Source: an uncultured Ruthenibacterium sp.
Lineage (GTDB): Bacteria > Bacillota > Clostridia > Oscillospirales > Ruminococcaceae
Reading direction: 5' to 3'
Assembly (NCBI GenBank): GCA_910587145.1
Contig: CAJUMH010000001.1
Coordinates: forward strand, 16,465-80,464
DNA: 64,000 bases
Shown: piece after piece, positions 9,170 to 18,731 of the stretch
Layout: each line of letters begins with the position of its first letter
Numbering within the stretch: the first letter of the stretch is position 1
Position numbers and translations under genes: made by a program
Notes under the pieces: model-generated
What the model was told of the DNA's origin: nothing
Database searches by the model: none
What the model saw: the letters and a program-made list of their open reading frames with translations, nothing else

Positions 9170-9874
9170 ATGCGTCGTCTTTATTTTCAGCGGTTCGATC
9201 TTTGGCTGAGCCTTGCGCTGAGCTTTCTCGTCAGCCTTGGCACGGTATGGCTTGCCGAGCAGATCCTGGATAAAACGTATCTCGACTATGTACAATCGCA
9301 CGAGGTGGCCGACGGCGAGATCGGCGGCGTGGCAGGCGCCGACGTATTCCGCGCGCAGAATGTAGAGGATCTTCTGGCGCACGATACGTTCACGGTGGTA
9401 TCGCCCGGCATCCAGTATATGAACCGCGGCGCCGGATATTTCGGCAGCTGGTATCTGTATGCGCTCACGCTGCCCTCCGGCGAGCGCGTGGCGGCCGTGA
9501 TCAATTTCGACAGCCTTGTGCGCTCCGGCGAGGATATCTACAGCGGCGAAACCACGCTTCCCGTCGGGCGCGTCGTCTATGAAGATCTGGAAGGATCGGA
9601 AACGTTTCTTTCTCAGATCGAGCATTCCGCCCCGCTGGACCGGCACGATTTTTACATAGATATGATGGGCTCAGGCGGCCGCATGAGCGAGGAGGATTAC
9701 CGCGAGCTGCCCCTTCTGGCAGTGCGGCTGGGCACGATCCTTGTCTGCTTCCCGGTTTTTCACCTCATCGGTTCAAAGCTTGGCGTCTTCCCCTGCTTCT
9801 TTCCGCCGCGGGAACGAAAGCCCAAAAAGAAAAAAGGCAGCGAAGCGGAATCGGAATCGCCCCGCCCGGCCTGA
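9170..9874 (+). CDS. Uncharacterised two-helix membrane protein
   Basis: A 234-residue protein with one membrane helix near the N-terminus (about residues 9-30), an extracytoplasmic domain of about 150 residues and a second helix near residues 185-205. A strongly basic cytoplasmic tail (PKKKKGS) follows. The start is placed at the ATG behind GGAGG rather than 24 bases upstream, where there is no ribosome binding site. I do not recognise the family. The topology, a sensor-like loop between two helices, fits a signal receptor or an envelope stress protein, but there is no direct evidence. It converges with the MATE gene. Confidence 0.75.
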   Translation: MRRLYFQRFDLWLSLALSFLVSLGTVWLAEQILDKTYLDYVQSHEVADGEIGGVAGADVFRAQNVEDLLAHDTFTVVSPGIQYMNRGAGYFGSWYLYALTLPSGERVAAVINFDSLVRSGEDIYSGETTLPVGRVVYEDLEGSETFLSQIEHSAPLDRHDFYIDMMGSGGRMSEEDYRELPLLAVRLGTILVCFPVFHLIGSKLGVFPCFFPPRERKPKKKKGSEAESESPRPA

Positions 9875-9904
9875 GGCTGCCTTTTCTGCCGCCGGAAAGG
9901 CGCA

Positions 9905-11314
9905 TCATATTTTGATCGCCAGCCACTTATCGCTGCGAAAGCGCCAGCGCGTGAGCAAAAGGCGGATGGACTGATCGAGCAGAAGGCCCATCCACGCGCC
10001 CACAAGGCCCAGATCGAGCGGGTACACAAACAGCCAGCCGGAGAGCGGGCGCACGCACGCCACACTCACAAGCGATACCAGCGCCACAAATTTGGTATCG
10101 CCGCCGCCCCGCAAACAGCCGCTGTAGATCACCTGTGAAACCTGCAAAAATACGATTACGGCTATAAACCGCATGATCACGGAGCCGTAGGCCAGAATCT
10201 GCGCGTCATCGGAAAACAGGCGAAAGATCTCGCGCCCCAGTGTAGTATAAAATACCGCCAGAAGGGCCGAGCACAAAAAGCCCAGCCGCTGGCAAAAGCC
10301 GCCGTAAATTTTGGCAAGATCCGGCCGCTGCTCGCCAAGGCTCTGCCCCGCAAGCGAGACGGAGGCCACCGAAAGCCCGTCGCCAAACGCAAACGAGATG
10401 GTGATGATATTCATGCCGATCTGGTGCGCCGCAAAGGCGTTTGTGCCCAGCCGCGCCACCACCATGGTGTACATCAAAAAGCCAAAGCGCAAAAACAGCT
10501 GTTCCGCCAGCGTGGAGGAACCGATGTTGGCAATGCTGCGCAGCGTGCCGGCGTCAAAGCCGCGCTTTTCGCTGCCGTGGAATAAGTACAAAAAGCTGTC
10601 CGGATGCATCACCGAGCGCAGCGCCATGCAGCAGGCCACCGCGGTGCCGATCACCGTGGCAATGGCGGCGCCGTTCACGCCCAGCGCCGGGAACCCAAAA
10701 TGCCCGCCGATGAGCAGATAGTTGCACACAATATTCACCAGGTTCGAGGTGATGTTTGTGCGCATGGCAATCCTTGTGCTGCCCACGCCGCGCTGCGCGG
10801 CATTGATTACCATGTTCAGCACATTAAAAATCTGGCAGCCCACAATGATGCGAAAATATCCCGTGGCAAGCCCGTGCGTATCCTCGTTGGTGCCGGCAAG
10901 CCGCAGCGCGGGCTCGGCCAGCAGCAGCGCCGCCGCCGTAACAACGGCGGTAAACAGCACCGTAAGCAAAATTGCCTGCCGCAGCACGCGGTTTGCGCCC
11001 TCACGGTCTCCCTCGCCCTTGCGCCGCGCCACAATGGCGCTGACGGCAACGTTGATGGAAAGGAACAGCGCAAGGCAGATAAACTTCGGCTGGTTCGTCA
11101 GCCCGATGGCCGCAATGGCCGAAGCGCCCAGCGAGGAAACCATAATGGTATCCACCACACTGACGAGCGCCACCAAAAAAGATTCCAGCGTAGAGGGCCA
11201 CGCCACGCGCAGCGCGCGGCGCAGCAGCGTGGCGTCGCTTGGCACCTCGCCGCGCGGGGGAGTATCCTTCAAAATGCGCCGCGCGTTGAACAGCAGCGCC
11301 AAAGCCCGATCCAT
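9905..11314 (-). CDS. MATE-family multidrug/Na+ or H+ antiporter
   Basis: A 469-residue integral membrane protein with twelve predicted helices. Family features include a first helix block VAWPSTLESFLVALVSVVDTIMVS and the repeated half-domain starting TLAEQLFLRFGFLMYTMVVARLG. It exports cationic drugs or metabolites in exchange for Na+ or H+. The start was chosen at the ATG preceded by AAGGAG with 9-base spacing; the open frame continues 93 bases upstream without a ribosome binding site. It converges with the preceding membrane protein. Confidence 0.93.
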   Translation of the reverse strand: MDRALALLFNARRILKDTPPRGEVPSDATLLRRALRVAWPSTLESFLVALVSVVDTIMVSSLGASAIAAIGLTNQPKFICLALFLSINVAVSAIVARRKGEGDREGANRVLRQAILLTVLFTAVVTAAALLLAEPALRLAGTNEDTHGLATGYFRIIVGCQIFNVLNMVINAAQRGVGSTRIAMRTNITSNLVNIVCNYLLIGGHFGFPALGVNGAAIATVIGTAVACCMALRSVMHPDSFLYLFHGSEKRGFDAGTLRSIANIGSSTLAEQLFLRFGFLMYTMVVARLGTNAFAAHQIGMNIITISFAFGDGLSVASVSLAGQSLGEQRPDLAKIYGGFCQRLGFLCSALLAVFYTTLGREIFRLFSDDAQILAYGSVIMRFIAVIVFLQVSQVIYSGCLRGGGDTKFVALVSLVSVACVRPLSGWLFVYPLDLGLVGAWMGLLLDQSIRLLLTRWRFRSDKWLAIKI

Positions 11315-11413
11315 ATGTTCTGATATCTCCTTTTCGGCGTGCAAAAGCATCGCGGGGATCCTGTTTTGCGCGCGTTTCGCACGTTTTCTCGGCGCGCTCC
11401 GGCGCATGAGGCT

Positions 11414-13747
11414 TTATGCGCGCAGAACGATCTCGCCGTTTTCGGTGTCTACGGTAACGGCGGCCAGCGGCTCGCCCGCGATGATGCGTGCCGCGAGCGC
11501 GTCCTCCACCTCGCGGCGGATGGCGCGGCGCAGATCCCGCGCGCCGAATTTGCCGCCCTTAGCCTTCTCGCACAGCAGCTCCAGCGCGCCGTCCGTCCAC
11601 GAAAGGCCTATGCCCTTTGCGGCCAGCGGCTCCTTGTATTCGCTCAGCATCAGCGCGGCAATGCGCTGCAGCTCCTTTGGCCCCAGCGGCGCAAAGGTTA
11701 CGATCTCGTCCACGCGGCTCATAAATTCCGGCCGCAGAAAATCGCTCAGCGCCTTTAAGGCCTTGTCGCGGCTCATCTGCGCAAGGGTGCGGTTAAAGCC
11801 CGTCTCGCCCGTTTTATCGCCCGAGCCGGCGTTACTCGTCATGCAGATCACCGTATTTTCAAAGTTCACCGTGCGCCCCTGTGCGTCGTTGATCTTGCCC
11901 TCGTCCAGAATTTGCAAAAGCAGGTTCATAACATCCGGGTGCGCTTTTTCGATCTCGTCGAACAGCACTACGCTGTACGGCCGGCGGCGCACCTTTTCCG
12001 TCAGCTGGCCGGCCTCGTCGTAGCCCACATAGCCCGGCGGCGAGCCGATGAGGCGGCTGACGGTGTGTTTTTCCATATATTCCGACATATCCAGCCGAAT
12101 GAGCGGATCCACGGTATCAAACAGCTGCAGCGCAAGCTGCTTGACAAGCTCTGTTTTGCCCACGCCCGTGGGCCCCACAAAGATAAAGCTGGCCGGGCGG
12201 CGGCGCGCGGAAATATCGGCGCGGCTGCGCTTGACGGCGTTTGCCACCACATGTACGGCCTCGGCCTGCCCGATGATAACGCGGTTCAGGTTTTCTTCCA
12301 GCTGCGCAAGCCTTGTATATTCGGCCTCCTGTACCTTCGCGGCGGGAATGCCTGTCCACAGTTCGATCACCCTGGCCACATCCTCCATCGTCACGGGAAT
12401 GTCGGCCACGGCCTCGCGCTGCGCGGGCAGATCGGCCTCCAGGCGGATGATGCCCGCCTTAATCTCGGCCAGCTTCTCGTAATCCGGCCCCTCCTTCGCC
12501 TGCTCCTGCTCGGCCTCCTGCTCCTTCAGCGAGGCAAGGTGCTTTTCGGCTTCGGCCCAAGCGGCGATCTCGGGATGGCGCAGGCTGCAGCAGGCGCAGG
12601 CCTCGTCCAGCAGGTCGATGGCCTTGTCCGGCAAAAAGCGGTCGGTGATATACCGTTCAGAGAGCGTCACCGTGCTGCGCACAATGGCGTCGTCCACCTT
12701 TACATGGTGGTATTCCTCGTAATAGGAGCGCACGCCCGCAATTACCGCGGCGGCGTCGTCGATGGACGGCTCTTCAATGCGCACGGGCTGGAAGCGGCGT
12801 TCCAGCGCCTGATCCTTCTCGATATATTTGCGGTATTCGGTAAACGTTGTCGCACCGATCACCTGAATCTCGCCGCGCGAAAGCGCGGGCTTTAAGATAT
12901 TGGCGGCGTTCATCGCGCCCTCGGCGTCGCCCGCGCCCGTGATGTTGTGGATCTCGTCGATGAACAGGATCACGTTTCCGGCGGCCTTCACCTCTCCGAT
13001 CAGGCCCTTGATGCGGCTTTCAAACTGGCCGCGGAACTGCGTTCCGGCCACAAGGCTCGTCAGATCCAGAAGATAGATCTCGCGGTCGCGCAGGCGCTGC
13101 GGCACATTGCCCTCGGCAATGCGCAGAGCGATGCCCTCGGCGATGGCCGTTTTGCCAACGCCCGCCTCGCCAATCAGGCAGGGGTTATTCTTCTGCCGGC
13201 GCGATAAGATCTGGACGGTGCGGTAAATCTCCTGATCGCGGCCGATAATGCGGTCCACCTTGCCCTCGCGTGCCTTGCGGGTGAGGTTTTCGCAGTAATG
13301 ATCCAGAAACTTGCGCTTTTTGCCGGCATCGTTTTTGCTTTTTGCCTCGCGGGGCGCCTGCCTGTCGGCGTCCTTTTCCTTTTCGCCGTCGTCCTCGCGG
13401 CGGCGGCTGAAGATGCCGAACGGGAACGTGGCGTGGCCGCCCGGCTCAAAATCCTCGCCGTCCGTGTCGTCGTGTCCCTCGTCCTCGTCGGAGAGCGGCC
13501 GGCCCGACATTCTGCGCAGGATCTCTTCCGGGTCCAGATCGCCGTTTTCCATCAGGCTGCCCAGCCCGTCCTCCATCGATTCCAGATCCTTCTCGGAGAT
13601 CCCAAACTGCTTCATCATATCCTTGATGGGCGGAAGGCCCAGCTCCCGCGCGCATGAAAGGCAGTAGCCCTCGCTTTTGGTTTCGCCCGCCTCGTATTTT
13701 TGTACAAAAACGATCGCGGGGCGTTTTTTGCATCGAACACAAATCAT
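11414..13747 (-). CDS. ClpE-like AAA+ unfoldase with N-terminal zinc finger
   Basis: A 777-residue Hsp100 protein with two AAA+ modules. Residues 1-32 form a four-cysteine zinc finger (C3, C6, C29, C32), as in ClpE and McsA. The double Clp_N repeat of ClpC is absent. AAA-1 carries LIGEAGVGKTAIAEG. A short coiled-coil middle domain rich in Glu/Gln/Lys follows, then AAA-2 with FVGPTGVGKTELVK and the C-terminal D2-small domain. It should unfold proteins for the ClpP peptidase. No CtsR box or mcsAB operon is visible nearby. ClpE is my best match; a divergent ClpC is the alternative. Confidence 0.9.
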   Translation of the reverse strand: MICVRCKKRPAIVFVQKYEAGETKSEGYCLSCARELGLPPIKDMMKQFGISEKDLESMEDGLGSLMENGDLDPEEILRRMSGRPLSDEDEGHDDTDGEDFEPGGHATFPFGIFSRRREDDGEKEKDADRQAPREAKSKNDAGKKRKFLDHYCENLTRKAREGKVDRIIGRDQEIYRTVQILSRRQKNNPCLIGEAGVGKTAIAEGIALRIAEGNVPQRLRDREIYLLDLTSLVAGTQFRGQFESRIKGLIGEVKAAGNVILFIDEIHNITGAGDAEGAMNAANILKPALSRGEIQVIGATTFTEYRKYIEKDQALERRFQPVRIEEPSIDDAAAVIAGVRSYYEEYHHVKVDDAIVRSTVTLSERYITDRFLPDKAIDLLDEACACCSLRHPEIAAWAEAEKHLASLKEQEAEQEQAKEGPDYEKLAEIKAGIIRLEADLPAQREAVADIPVTMEDVARVIELWTGIPAAKVQEAEYTRLAQLEENLNRVIIGQAEAVHVVANAVKRSRADISARRRPASFIFVGPTGVGKTELVKQLALQLFDTVDPLIRLDMSEYMEKHTVSRLIGSPPGYVGYDEAGQLTEKVRRRPYSVVLFDEIEKAHPDVMNLLLQILDEGKINDAQGRTVNFENTVICMTSNAGSGDKTGETGFNRTLAQMSRDKALKALSDFLRPEFMSRVDEIVTFAPLGPKELQRIAALMLSEYKEPLAAKGIGLSWTDGALELLCEKAKGGKFGARDLRRAIRREVEDALAARIIAGEPLAAVTVDTENGEIVLRA

Positions 13748-13809
13748 GATCCTGTTGCCGTCCCTTCTGAATGTTTCAAAAAACTATGCCTGTCGCCGAA
13801 GCGCGCCGT

Positions 13810-13936
13810 ATGGCGGCGGCCAATATCGCTTTGCAGAGAGCTGCACCGTCGGCCGGAAAAGGCGTGCGGCGGCGGCCGATATCTCTTTGCAGAGAGCTGC
13901 ACCGTCGGCCGGAAAGAGGCGTGCGGCGGCGGCCGG
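13810..13936. repeat. 56-bp tandem repeat between clpE-like and cvpA genes
   Basis: Two near-identical units, with the shared ttgcagagagctgcaccgtc core at 13831 and 13887, are followed by the beginning of a third (gcggcggccgg near 13926). Differences are limited to a few bases. The array fills most of the 208-base gap on the promoter side of the ClpE-like gene. Confidence 0.9.
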
Positions 13937-13955
13937 TGCCGCTTCAACGATCAAA

Positions 13956-14642
13956 TCAGGTAAAAAACGGATTGTACGCCGAGAAAAGCCGATACAAAAC
14001 GCTGCCGGAAAGCGCCGCGTCGTTCAGGCCGGGCAGCGTTCCGTTCGTGATAACGACCACCGCCCACAGCAGGCACAGGCCCAGCAGCATGTGAACCAAT
14101 CCGGCCACAAACCCAACGGCAATGCCCAGCAGGCGGTTTACGCCGCCGATCACGGGAATTTTGTTCAGGTTGGTAAGCGATGCTACCAGCAGCGCCACCA
14201 GCACCCGGCACAGCACAAAGGTGGCAAAGAACAGCACCACGGTGATGAGCGGCACCACCAGCGGCGCGACAAGCTCCTCCACCACGCGCTGGGCAAGATC
14301 CGGCGCGCCGGAATGGAACAGCTCCGCGGCCCTGCCCGCGATCTCGTCTAAAAACCGCTGCGGCAAAAAGCCCGAAAGGCCGTCTAAAATTACCGTCAGC
14401 CCTCCCTCGCCCTGCTCGCGCAGCGCCTCGGCCATGCGCTCGGTAAGGCCCGATCGGAACAGCTTTTCAAATACCGCGGGCGATACGCTCCCCGAGACAA
14501 ACCACGCCAGCGCCAGCGAGACAAGGCTGCCCACAAGGCCGATGAGCCCCGCGACAAAGCCCTTTTTCGCATAGCGCAGCATTGTTGCGGCCAGCACGGC
14601 CACCAAAATTAAATCGATCAGAATTGCAGGTGTGATCTTCAT
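13956..14642 (-). CDS. CvpA family membrane protein
   Basis: A 228-residue protein with four hydrophobic segments: about residues 7-25, 30-50, 120-145 and 165-200. The arrangement, with an inserted soluble loop between helices 2 and 3, and the motifs KGFVAGLIGLVGSLV and NRLLGIAVGFVAGLV, match the CvpA (colicin V production) family of clostridia. Function is poorly defined: envelope homeostasis, or colicin export in E. coli. The start is the ATG behind AAAGGA. It lies 77 bases downstream of the DUF5711-like gene. Confidence 0.85.
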   Translation of the reverse strand: MKITPAILIDLILVAVLAATMLRYAKKGFVAGLIGLVGSLVSLALAWFVSGSVSPAVFEKLFRSGLTERMAEALREQGEGGLTVILDGLSGFLPQRFLDEIAGRAAELFHSGAPDLAQRVVEELVAPLVVPLITVVLFFATFVLCRVLVALLVASLTNLNKIPVIGGVNRLLGIAVGFVAGLVHMLLGLCLLWAVVVITNGTLPGLNDAALSGSVLYRLFSAYNPFFT

Positions 14643-14719
14643 CAGTATGTCCTTTCCGGCGGGCGGCATTCCCCCGCATATTGATTCCGCAGTTTTTCCC
14701 GTCTTCCTCCCCGGGCGGC

Positions 14720-16129
14720 CTACGGTTCCTTTGCCGGGGTTTCCTCACCGGGCGGCTTCAGCTCGCTTGCCTGCCCCTGTGTGAGCAGCAGCATTTTCTG
14801 CCAGGCGGCCACCGCCGCCAGGGGCTTTTTTTCGGTTACCACCGTCCCGCAAAAGCTGCCGTCCAGCCCGTAGCACAGCACGCCGCCGTTCGTAAGCACA
14901 AAGGCGTTGGTGCGGCTGGCGGCAACGCTCTGGGCGCGCTCGTTCAAGTTGGCCGTGCCCGCCACGGCCAGCGTGGCATCCAGCACGGTAAGCTGTGTCA
15001 AAGCGCCGTGCACGCCGTCGCCAAACAGCAGCACCGCGTTTTTGTCCGCGCTCACGGCCGCGCTCTGCAGCGTAAGGCCGCCATATTCGTAGCGGTACAG
15101 CTGCGTTCCGTCCGCCGTCGCGTACACGGCCGCGAACGTATCGTAGATTACCAGCACCTCGGAGGAGGAGAGATACTGGATCTTCAGCGGCAGCCCCTGC
15201 GAATTGCGGATCGTAATGTACTCGTCTCGGTCGGTATTCATCAAATACACCGTGCCGCCCAGCGCGCCGCCCTCGGCATAAGGGCACCCCGCGGCCAGCT
15301 GCCGGTTGTCGGAGGCAAACGCCATCGCGGTGGGCAGCTCCTGCGTGCGGAACGTATAGATGTTCTGGAACATCGGGTCGTACACCAGCAGCTTCGAGCG
15401 GGTAAACACGGCCAGCGAGCCGTTCGGGCTCATGGCGCAAAGCAGGATCGCATCCTCAAATTTGCTTTCGTACAGCGTGCGGCTGCGGCTTTCTACCCGC
15501 AGCTCCTTGCCCGAGCGGTTGTAAAGGCAAACGCGCGTATTGCCCGCTGCCAGATCCGGCCTGCCGTAGCCGTGCTGAATGCGCCGCAGCTCGTTGCCGT
15601 TCGCGGCGTAAAGCACCAGATCCTGTTCTCCCACCGCCGCAAAGCCGCCGGCCAGCGGCACGGCGCTGCGAAAGCCGGACAGCGTAAACGCAATGGGGTA
15701 CCCCGCGCCGGGCGTGAGCGCGATGCCGATTGAATCGACCACGTCGCCCAGCAACGCCAGCGAGGCGCCGTACACGCCGGCAAAGCCGGCAAGAATTGCG
15801 GCAAGCACAAGGGTGAGCGCAACGGCGGCAAGGCCCGCCGCGCGCAGCTTGCGCATGCGTTTGCGCATGCGGATGCGGATAATGCGCTCGCCGCTTCCGG
15901 CGGGCACGAGCGGCGTATCGGCAGCCGGCGCATCCGGAAATGCGGCCGGGGGCACGGCAGCCGCCCCGGCCTGCGGCGCGTCGTCCCAGTAATCCCGCTC
16001 GGGCACCGTCACCTTCCGCTTTGGCGCGCGCGGCCGTGTGCGTTCCCGCTTCGGCCGCCCCGGCGGCGCGCCCGCTGCCGGCTGGTGCGCAAGGCCCTTC
16101 TCCGGCGTTTTGTGTGGCATCAGATCCAT
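14720..16129 (-). CDS. Membrane-anchored beta-propeller-like protein (DUF5711-like)
   Basis: A 469-residue protein. A basic, Pro/Ala-rich cytoplasmic head (residues 1-90) leads to one membrane helix (about 100-125). An extracytoplasmic domain of repeated strand blocks follows (for example AVFTRSKLLVYDP, GGTVYLMNTDRDEY and LCYGLDGSFCG), which resembles a WD40/PQQ-like propeller. This architecture matches DUF5711 of clostridia, where it neighbours cvpA as here. The function is unknown. The start has only a weak ribosome binding site (AAGAGAG); an ATG nine bases further in is an alternative. Confidence 0.75.
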   Translation of the reverse strand: MDLMPHKTPEKGLAHQPAAGAPPGRPKRERTRPRAPKRKVTVPERDYWDDAPQAGAAAVPPAAFPDAPAADTPLVPAGSGERIIRIRMRKRMRKLRAAGLAAVALTLVLAAILAGFAGVYGASLALLGDVVDSIGIALTPGAGYPIAFTLSGFRSAVPLAGGFAAVGEQDLVLYAANGNELRRIQHGYGRPDLAAGNTRVCLYNRSGKELRVESRSRTLYESKFEDAILLCAMSPNGSLAVFTRSKLLVYDPMFQNIYTFRTQELPTAMAFASDNRQLAAGCPYAEGGALGGTVYLMNTDRDEYITIRNSQGLPLKIQYLSSSEVLVIYDTFAAVYATADGTQLYRYEYGGLTLQSAAVSADKNAVLLFGDGVHGALTQLTVLDATLAVAGTANLNERAQSVAASRTNAFVLTNGGVLCYGLDGSFCGTVVTEKKPLAAVAAWQKMLLLTQGQASELKPPGEETPAKEP

Positions 16130-16248
16130 AAATCGTATACTCTCTTTTTCGGTTTGATAGAACCGGCTTTTGAAAAACTCCATCCTCTGCCAGGCGCGCG
16201 CCGCGCGGGCCAGACCCGGCGGCGGAAGCGCCCTGAAACACGGACGCT

Positions 16249-17016
16249 TCAGGGCGATATGCCGCCCGGGCCGCTTTCCTGCGCCGGATAATTTACCCGG
16301 TACAAAAACAGCCCCTGCGGCGGCGCGGTATCCCCCGCCGCGCCGCGGCGTTTGCCCTGCAGGATCTCGGGCATGCGCTCGGGCGGCATGCGCCCCGCGC
16401 CCGCCTCCACCAGCGTGCCCACCATAATGCGCACCATATTGTAAAGATATCCGTTCGCGCACACATGAAAGGTAATGTCCTCGCCCGTGCGCCGCACGCG
16501 CGCAAAATACACGGTGCGCACGGTATCGGCCACATCGCTGCCCGCCGCGCAGAACGCCGCAAAATCGTGCGTGCCGCAAAGCGCCCCGGCCGCGCGCGCC
16601 ATGGCCGCCTCGTCCAGCGGCGCGGGCACGCGCCAGCACAGGCCGTTTTGGAACGGATCGGCGATGGAGCTGTTGTGGATGCGGTAGAGGTATTCCTTGC
16701 TTTGGGCCGAATAGCGCGCATGGAAGCCCTCCGGCACCGCATATGCGGCAGTTACCCGGATATCCTCGGGCAAAAAACGGTTCACCGCCAGCGGCAGGCG
16801 GCGCGGCTCAATGGGCTTTGGCTGAAAATAGCTCACGCAATACCCCAGCGCGTGCACGCCCGCGTCTGTGCGCGAGCAGCCCTTTACGGGCGGCCGCGTG
16901 CCGTACAGCCGCTGCAGCGCGTTCTGCAGCACCTCGCACACCGAGAGCGCGTTTTTCTGCACCTGAAACCCGTGGTATCGCGTGCCCACAAAGCGCAGTG
17001 TGATCAATACGTGCAT
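16249..17016 (-). CDS. truA: tRNA pseudouridine(38-40) synthase
   Basis: A 255-residue TruA that isomerises uridines 38-40 in the tRNA anticodon arm. The N-terminal strand LITLRFVGTRYHGFQVQ and the catalytic loop CSRTDAGVHALG, which holds the essential aspartate, are intact. The C-terminal YNMVRIMVGTLVEAGAG motif is also present. Start codons at 17037, 17028 and 17016 are all in frame. I chose 17016 because it aligns with the usual TruA N-terminus, although 17028 has the better-spaced AGGAAGG. It lies directly downstream of ecfT, the standard Firmicutes order. Confidence 0.95.
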   Translation of the reverse strand: MHVLITLRFVGTRYHGFQVQKNALSVCEVLQNALQRLYGTRPPVKGCSRTDAGVHALGYCVSYFQPKPIEPRRLPLAVNRFLPEDIRVTAAYAVPEGFHARYSAQSKEYLYRIHNSSIADPFQNGLCWRVPAPLDEAAMARAAGALCGTHDFAAFCAAGSDVADTVRTVYFARVRRTGEDITFHVCANGYLYNMVRIMVGTLVEAGAGRMPPERMPEILQGKRRGAAGDTAPPQGLFLYRVNYPAQESGPGGISP

Positions 17017-17043
17017 GGCGCCTTCCATTTGCTGCATCCTTCC

Positions 17044-17862
17044 TCAGCCGATCCGCTCAAAAAACAGATTGCTGATCCCGATGGCCGCGAATACCAGCAC
17101 CGCCACGGCGGCGATTACAAGATCGGAGCCGTGCAGATGCAGCTGCTTTAAACGCGTGCGGCCCTCGCCGCCGTGGTAGCAGCGGCACTCCATCGCCATC
17201 GCCAGCTCGTCCGCCCGGCGAAATGCCGAGATAAACAGCGGGATCAGCACCGGGATCAGCGCCCGCACCCGCTCGCGCAGATTGCCCGAATCCAGCTGCG
17301 CGCCGCGCGCCTTCTGCGCGTTCATAATCTTGTCGGTCTCCTCGATGAGCGTCGGGATAAAGCGCAGCGCGATGGTCATCATCATCGCCAGCTCGTGCAC
17401 AGGCAGATGCAGTTTGGCAAGAGGCCGCAGCAGCTGCTCGATGGCGTCTGTCAGCACGATGGGGCTGGTGGTATACGTTAAAAGGCTCGTGCCCGCAATC
17501 AGGCAAAGGATGCGCACGGCCATTACAACGGCATAATAAATGCCCTCCCGGTAAATTTTAAAAATCCACCACGCAAGCAGCGGCTCGCCGGCGCCTGCCA
17601 TAAAAAACAGGTTCAGCACCGCCGTAAACAGAATGATGGGCAAAATCGGCTTGACGCTGCGCGCCACAAGCCTCAGCGGAAGCTTTGCCACCGCATACAG
17701 CACCGCCAGAAATACAATGGAGATCGCAAGCCCGGCCGGGTTCGAGCCCACGAACAGCATTACGATATAAGCAATGGTAAGCAGCAGCTTGACGCGGGGA
17801 TCCATTTTATGCAGCACAGAATCCCCCGGGAAGTGCTGGCCGATGGTGATGTCCCTCAGCAT
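17044..17862 (-). CDS. ecfT: Energy-coupling factor transporter membrane subunit EcfT
   Basis: A 272-residue membrane protein that couples the two ECF ATPases to exchangeable vitamin- or metal-binding S subunits. About five hydrophobic helices are visible, plus the two family coupling helices ending in the short Ala-Arg-Gly motifs, here NAQKARGAQLDSG and AMECRCYHGGEGRTR. Its start overlaps the end of ecfA2 by 7 bases, so translation is coupled. No S-component gene lies next to the module, which is usual for a group II shared ECF transporter. Confidence 0.95.
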   Translation of the reverse strand: MLRDITIGQHFPGDSVLHKMDPRVKLLLTIAYIVMLFVGSNPAGLAISIVFLAVLYAVAKLPLRLVARSVKPILPIILFTAVLNLFFMAGAGEPLLAWWIFKIYREGIYYAVVMAVRILCLIAGTSLLTYTTSPIVLTDAIEQLLRPLAKLHLPVHELAMMMTIALRFIPTLIEETDKIMNAQKARGAQLDSGNLRERVRALIPVLIPLFISAFRRADELAMAMECRCYHGGEGRTRLKQLHLHGSDLVIAAVAVLVFAAIGISNLFFERIG

Positions 17863-18731
17863 GGCGCGCCGCCCCCCTTCGCCGCGCGCGCGGCCAAAAT
17901 GGTTTTGACGGCGTATTTAACGGTGTAAACGTCGGTATCGATCCTGAGCCCCATTTCGCGCAGGCGCAAAAAGATCTTTGTCACCTCGGGCACCGAAAGC
18001 CCCAGCTCCAGCAGCTCGGGCGCGCGGGCAAACACCCTGTCGGTATCGTCGTACATGGCGATCTCCCCGCCGGACAGCACCAGCACCTTGTCGGCAAATT
18101 TGGCAATGTCCTCCATCGAATGGCTCACCAGCACGGTGGTGGCGCCGGTCTGGCGGTGAAACTCCCTGATCTGCCCCAAAATGGCATCGCGGCCCTCGGG
18201 GTCCAGCCCGGCGGCGGGCTCGTCCAGCACCAGCAGCTTTGGCTCCATGGCCAGCACGCCCGCAATGGCCACGCGCCGCTTTTGCCCGCCCGAAAGCTCG
18301 AACGGGCTGCGCTGCAGCCACGCCTCCTCAATGCCGCAAAACGCCGCCGCCCGGCGCACGCGCGTATCAATCTCGTCTTTCTCCAGCCCCATATTGCGCG
18401 GGCCGAACGCGATGTCCTGATAAACGGTTTCTTCAAACAGCTGATATTCCGGATATTGGAACACCAGCCCCACCTGAAAGCGGAAGCGGCGGATCTGGGC
18501 GGGATCCGCCCACAGATCCTCTCCGCCGATGTACACCTTGCCGGAGGTGGGGCGGTTGATGCCGTTGAAGTGCGCGATCAGCGTCGATTTGCCGCAGCCC
18601 GTGGAGCCGATGACCCCCACGAACGCGCCTTCCTCGATTTCAAAGCTGATGTGGTTCAGCGCCACCGTCTCGTCCGGCATGCCCTGATTATAGATATAAG
18701 AAAGGTCTTCCACCTTTACCGCTGCGGGCAT
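17856..18731 (-). CDS. ecfA2: Energy-coupling factor transporter ATPase EcfA2
   Basis: A 291-residue ABC ATPase. Walker A GSTGCGKST lies near residues 36-44, the Q-loop in VGLVFQYPEYQLFEETV, the signature LSGGQKRRVAIAGVLAMEP and Walker B LLVLDEPAAGLDPEGR. The YPEYQLFE box is typical of EcfA2. It forms a heterodimer with EcfA1 to power vitamin uptake. The gene begins 16 bases inside the end of ecfA1 and overlaps ecfT, so the three are one translationally coupled operon. Confidence 0.95.
   Translation of the reverse strand: MPAAVKVEDLSYIYNQGMPDETVALNHISFEIEEGAFVGVIGSTGCGKSTLIAHFNGINRPTSGKVYIGGEDLWADPAQIRRFRFQVGLVFQYPEYQLFEETVYQDIAFGPRNMGLEKDEIDTRVRRAAAFCGIEEAWLQRSPFELSGGQKRRVAIAGVLAMEPKLLVLDEPAAGLDPEGRDAILGQIREFHRQTGATTVLVSHSMEDIAKFADKVLVLSGGEIAMYDDTDRVFARAPELLELGLSVPEVTKIFLRLREMGLRIDTDVYTVKYAVKTILAARAAKGGGAPC

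Noticed and set aside
8275..9273. 332-codon frame continuing the glycosyltransferase
   Set aside because: It overlaps the intact nitroreductase in another frame and has Arg/Ala-rich composition; no frameshift site is evident.
16229..16256. Terminator at the end of truA
   Set aside because: A 9-bp stem exists, but it overlaps the stop codon and lacks a T run.
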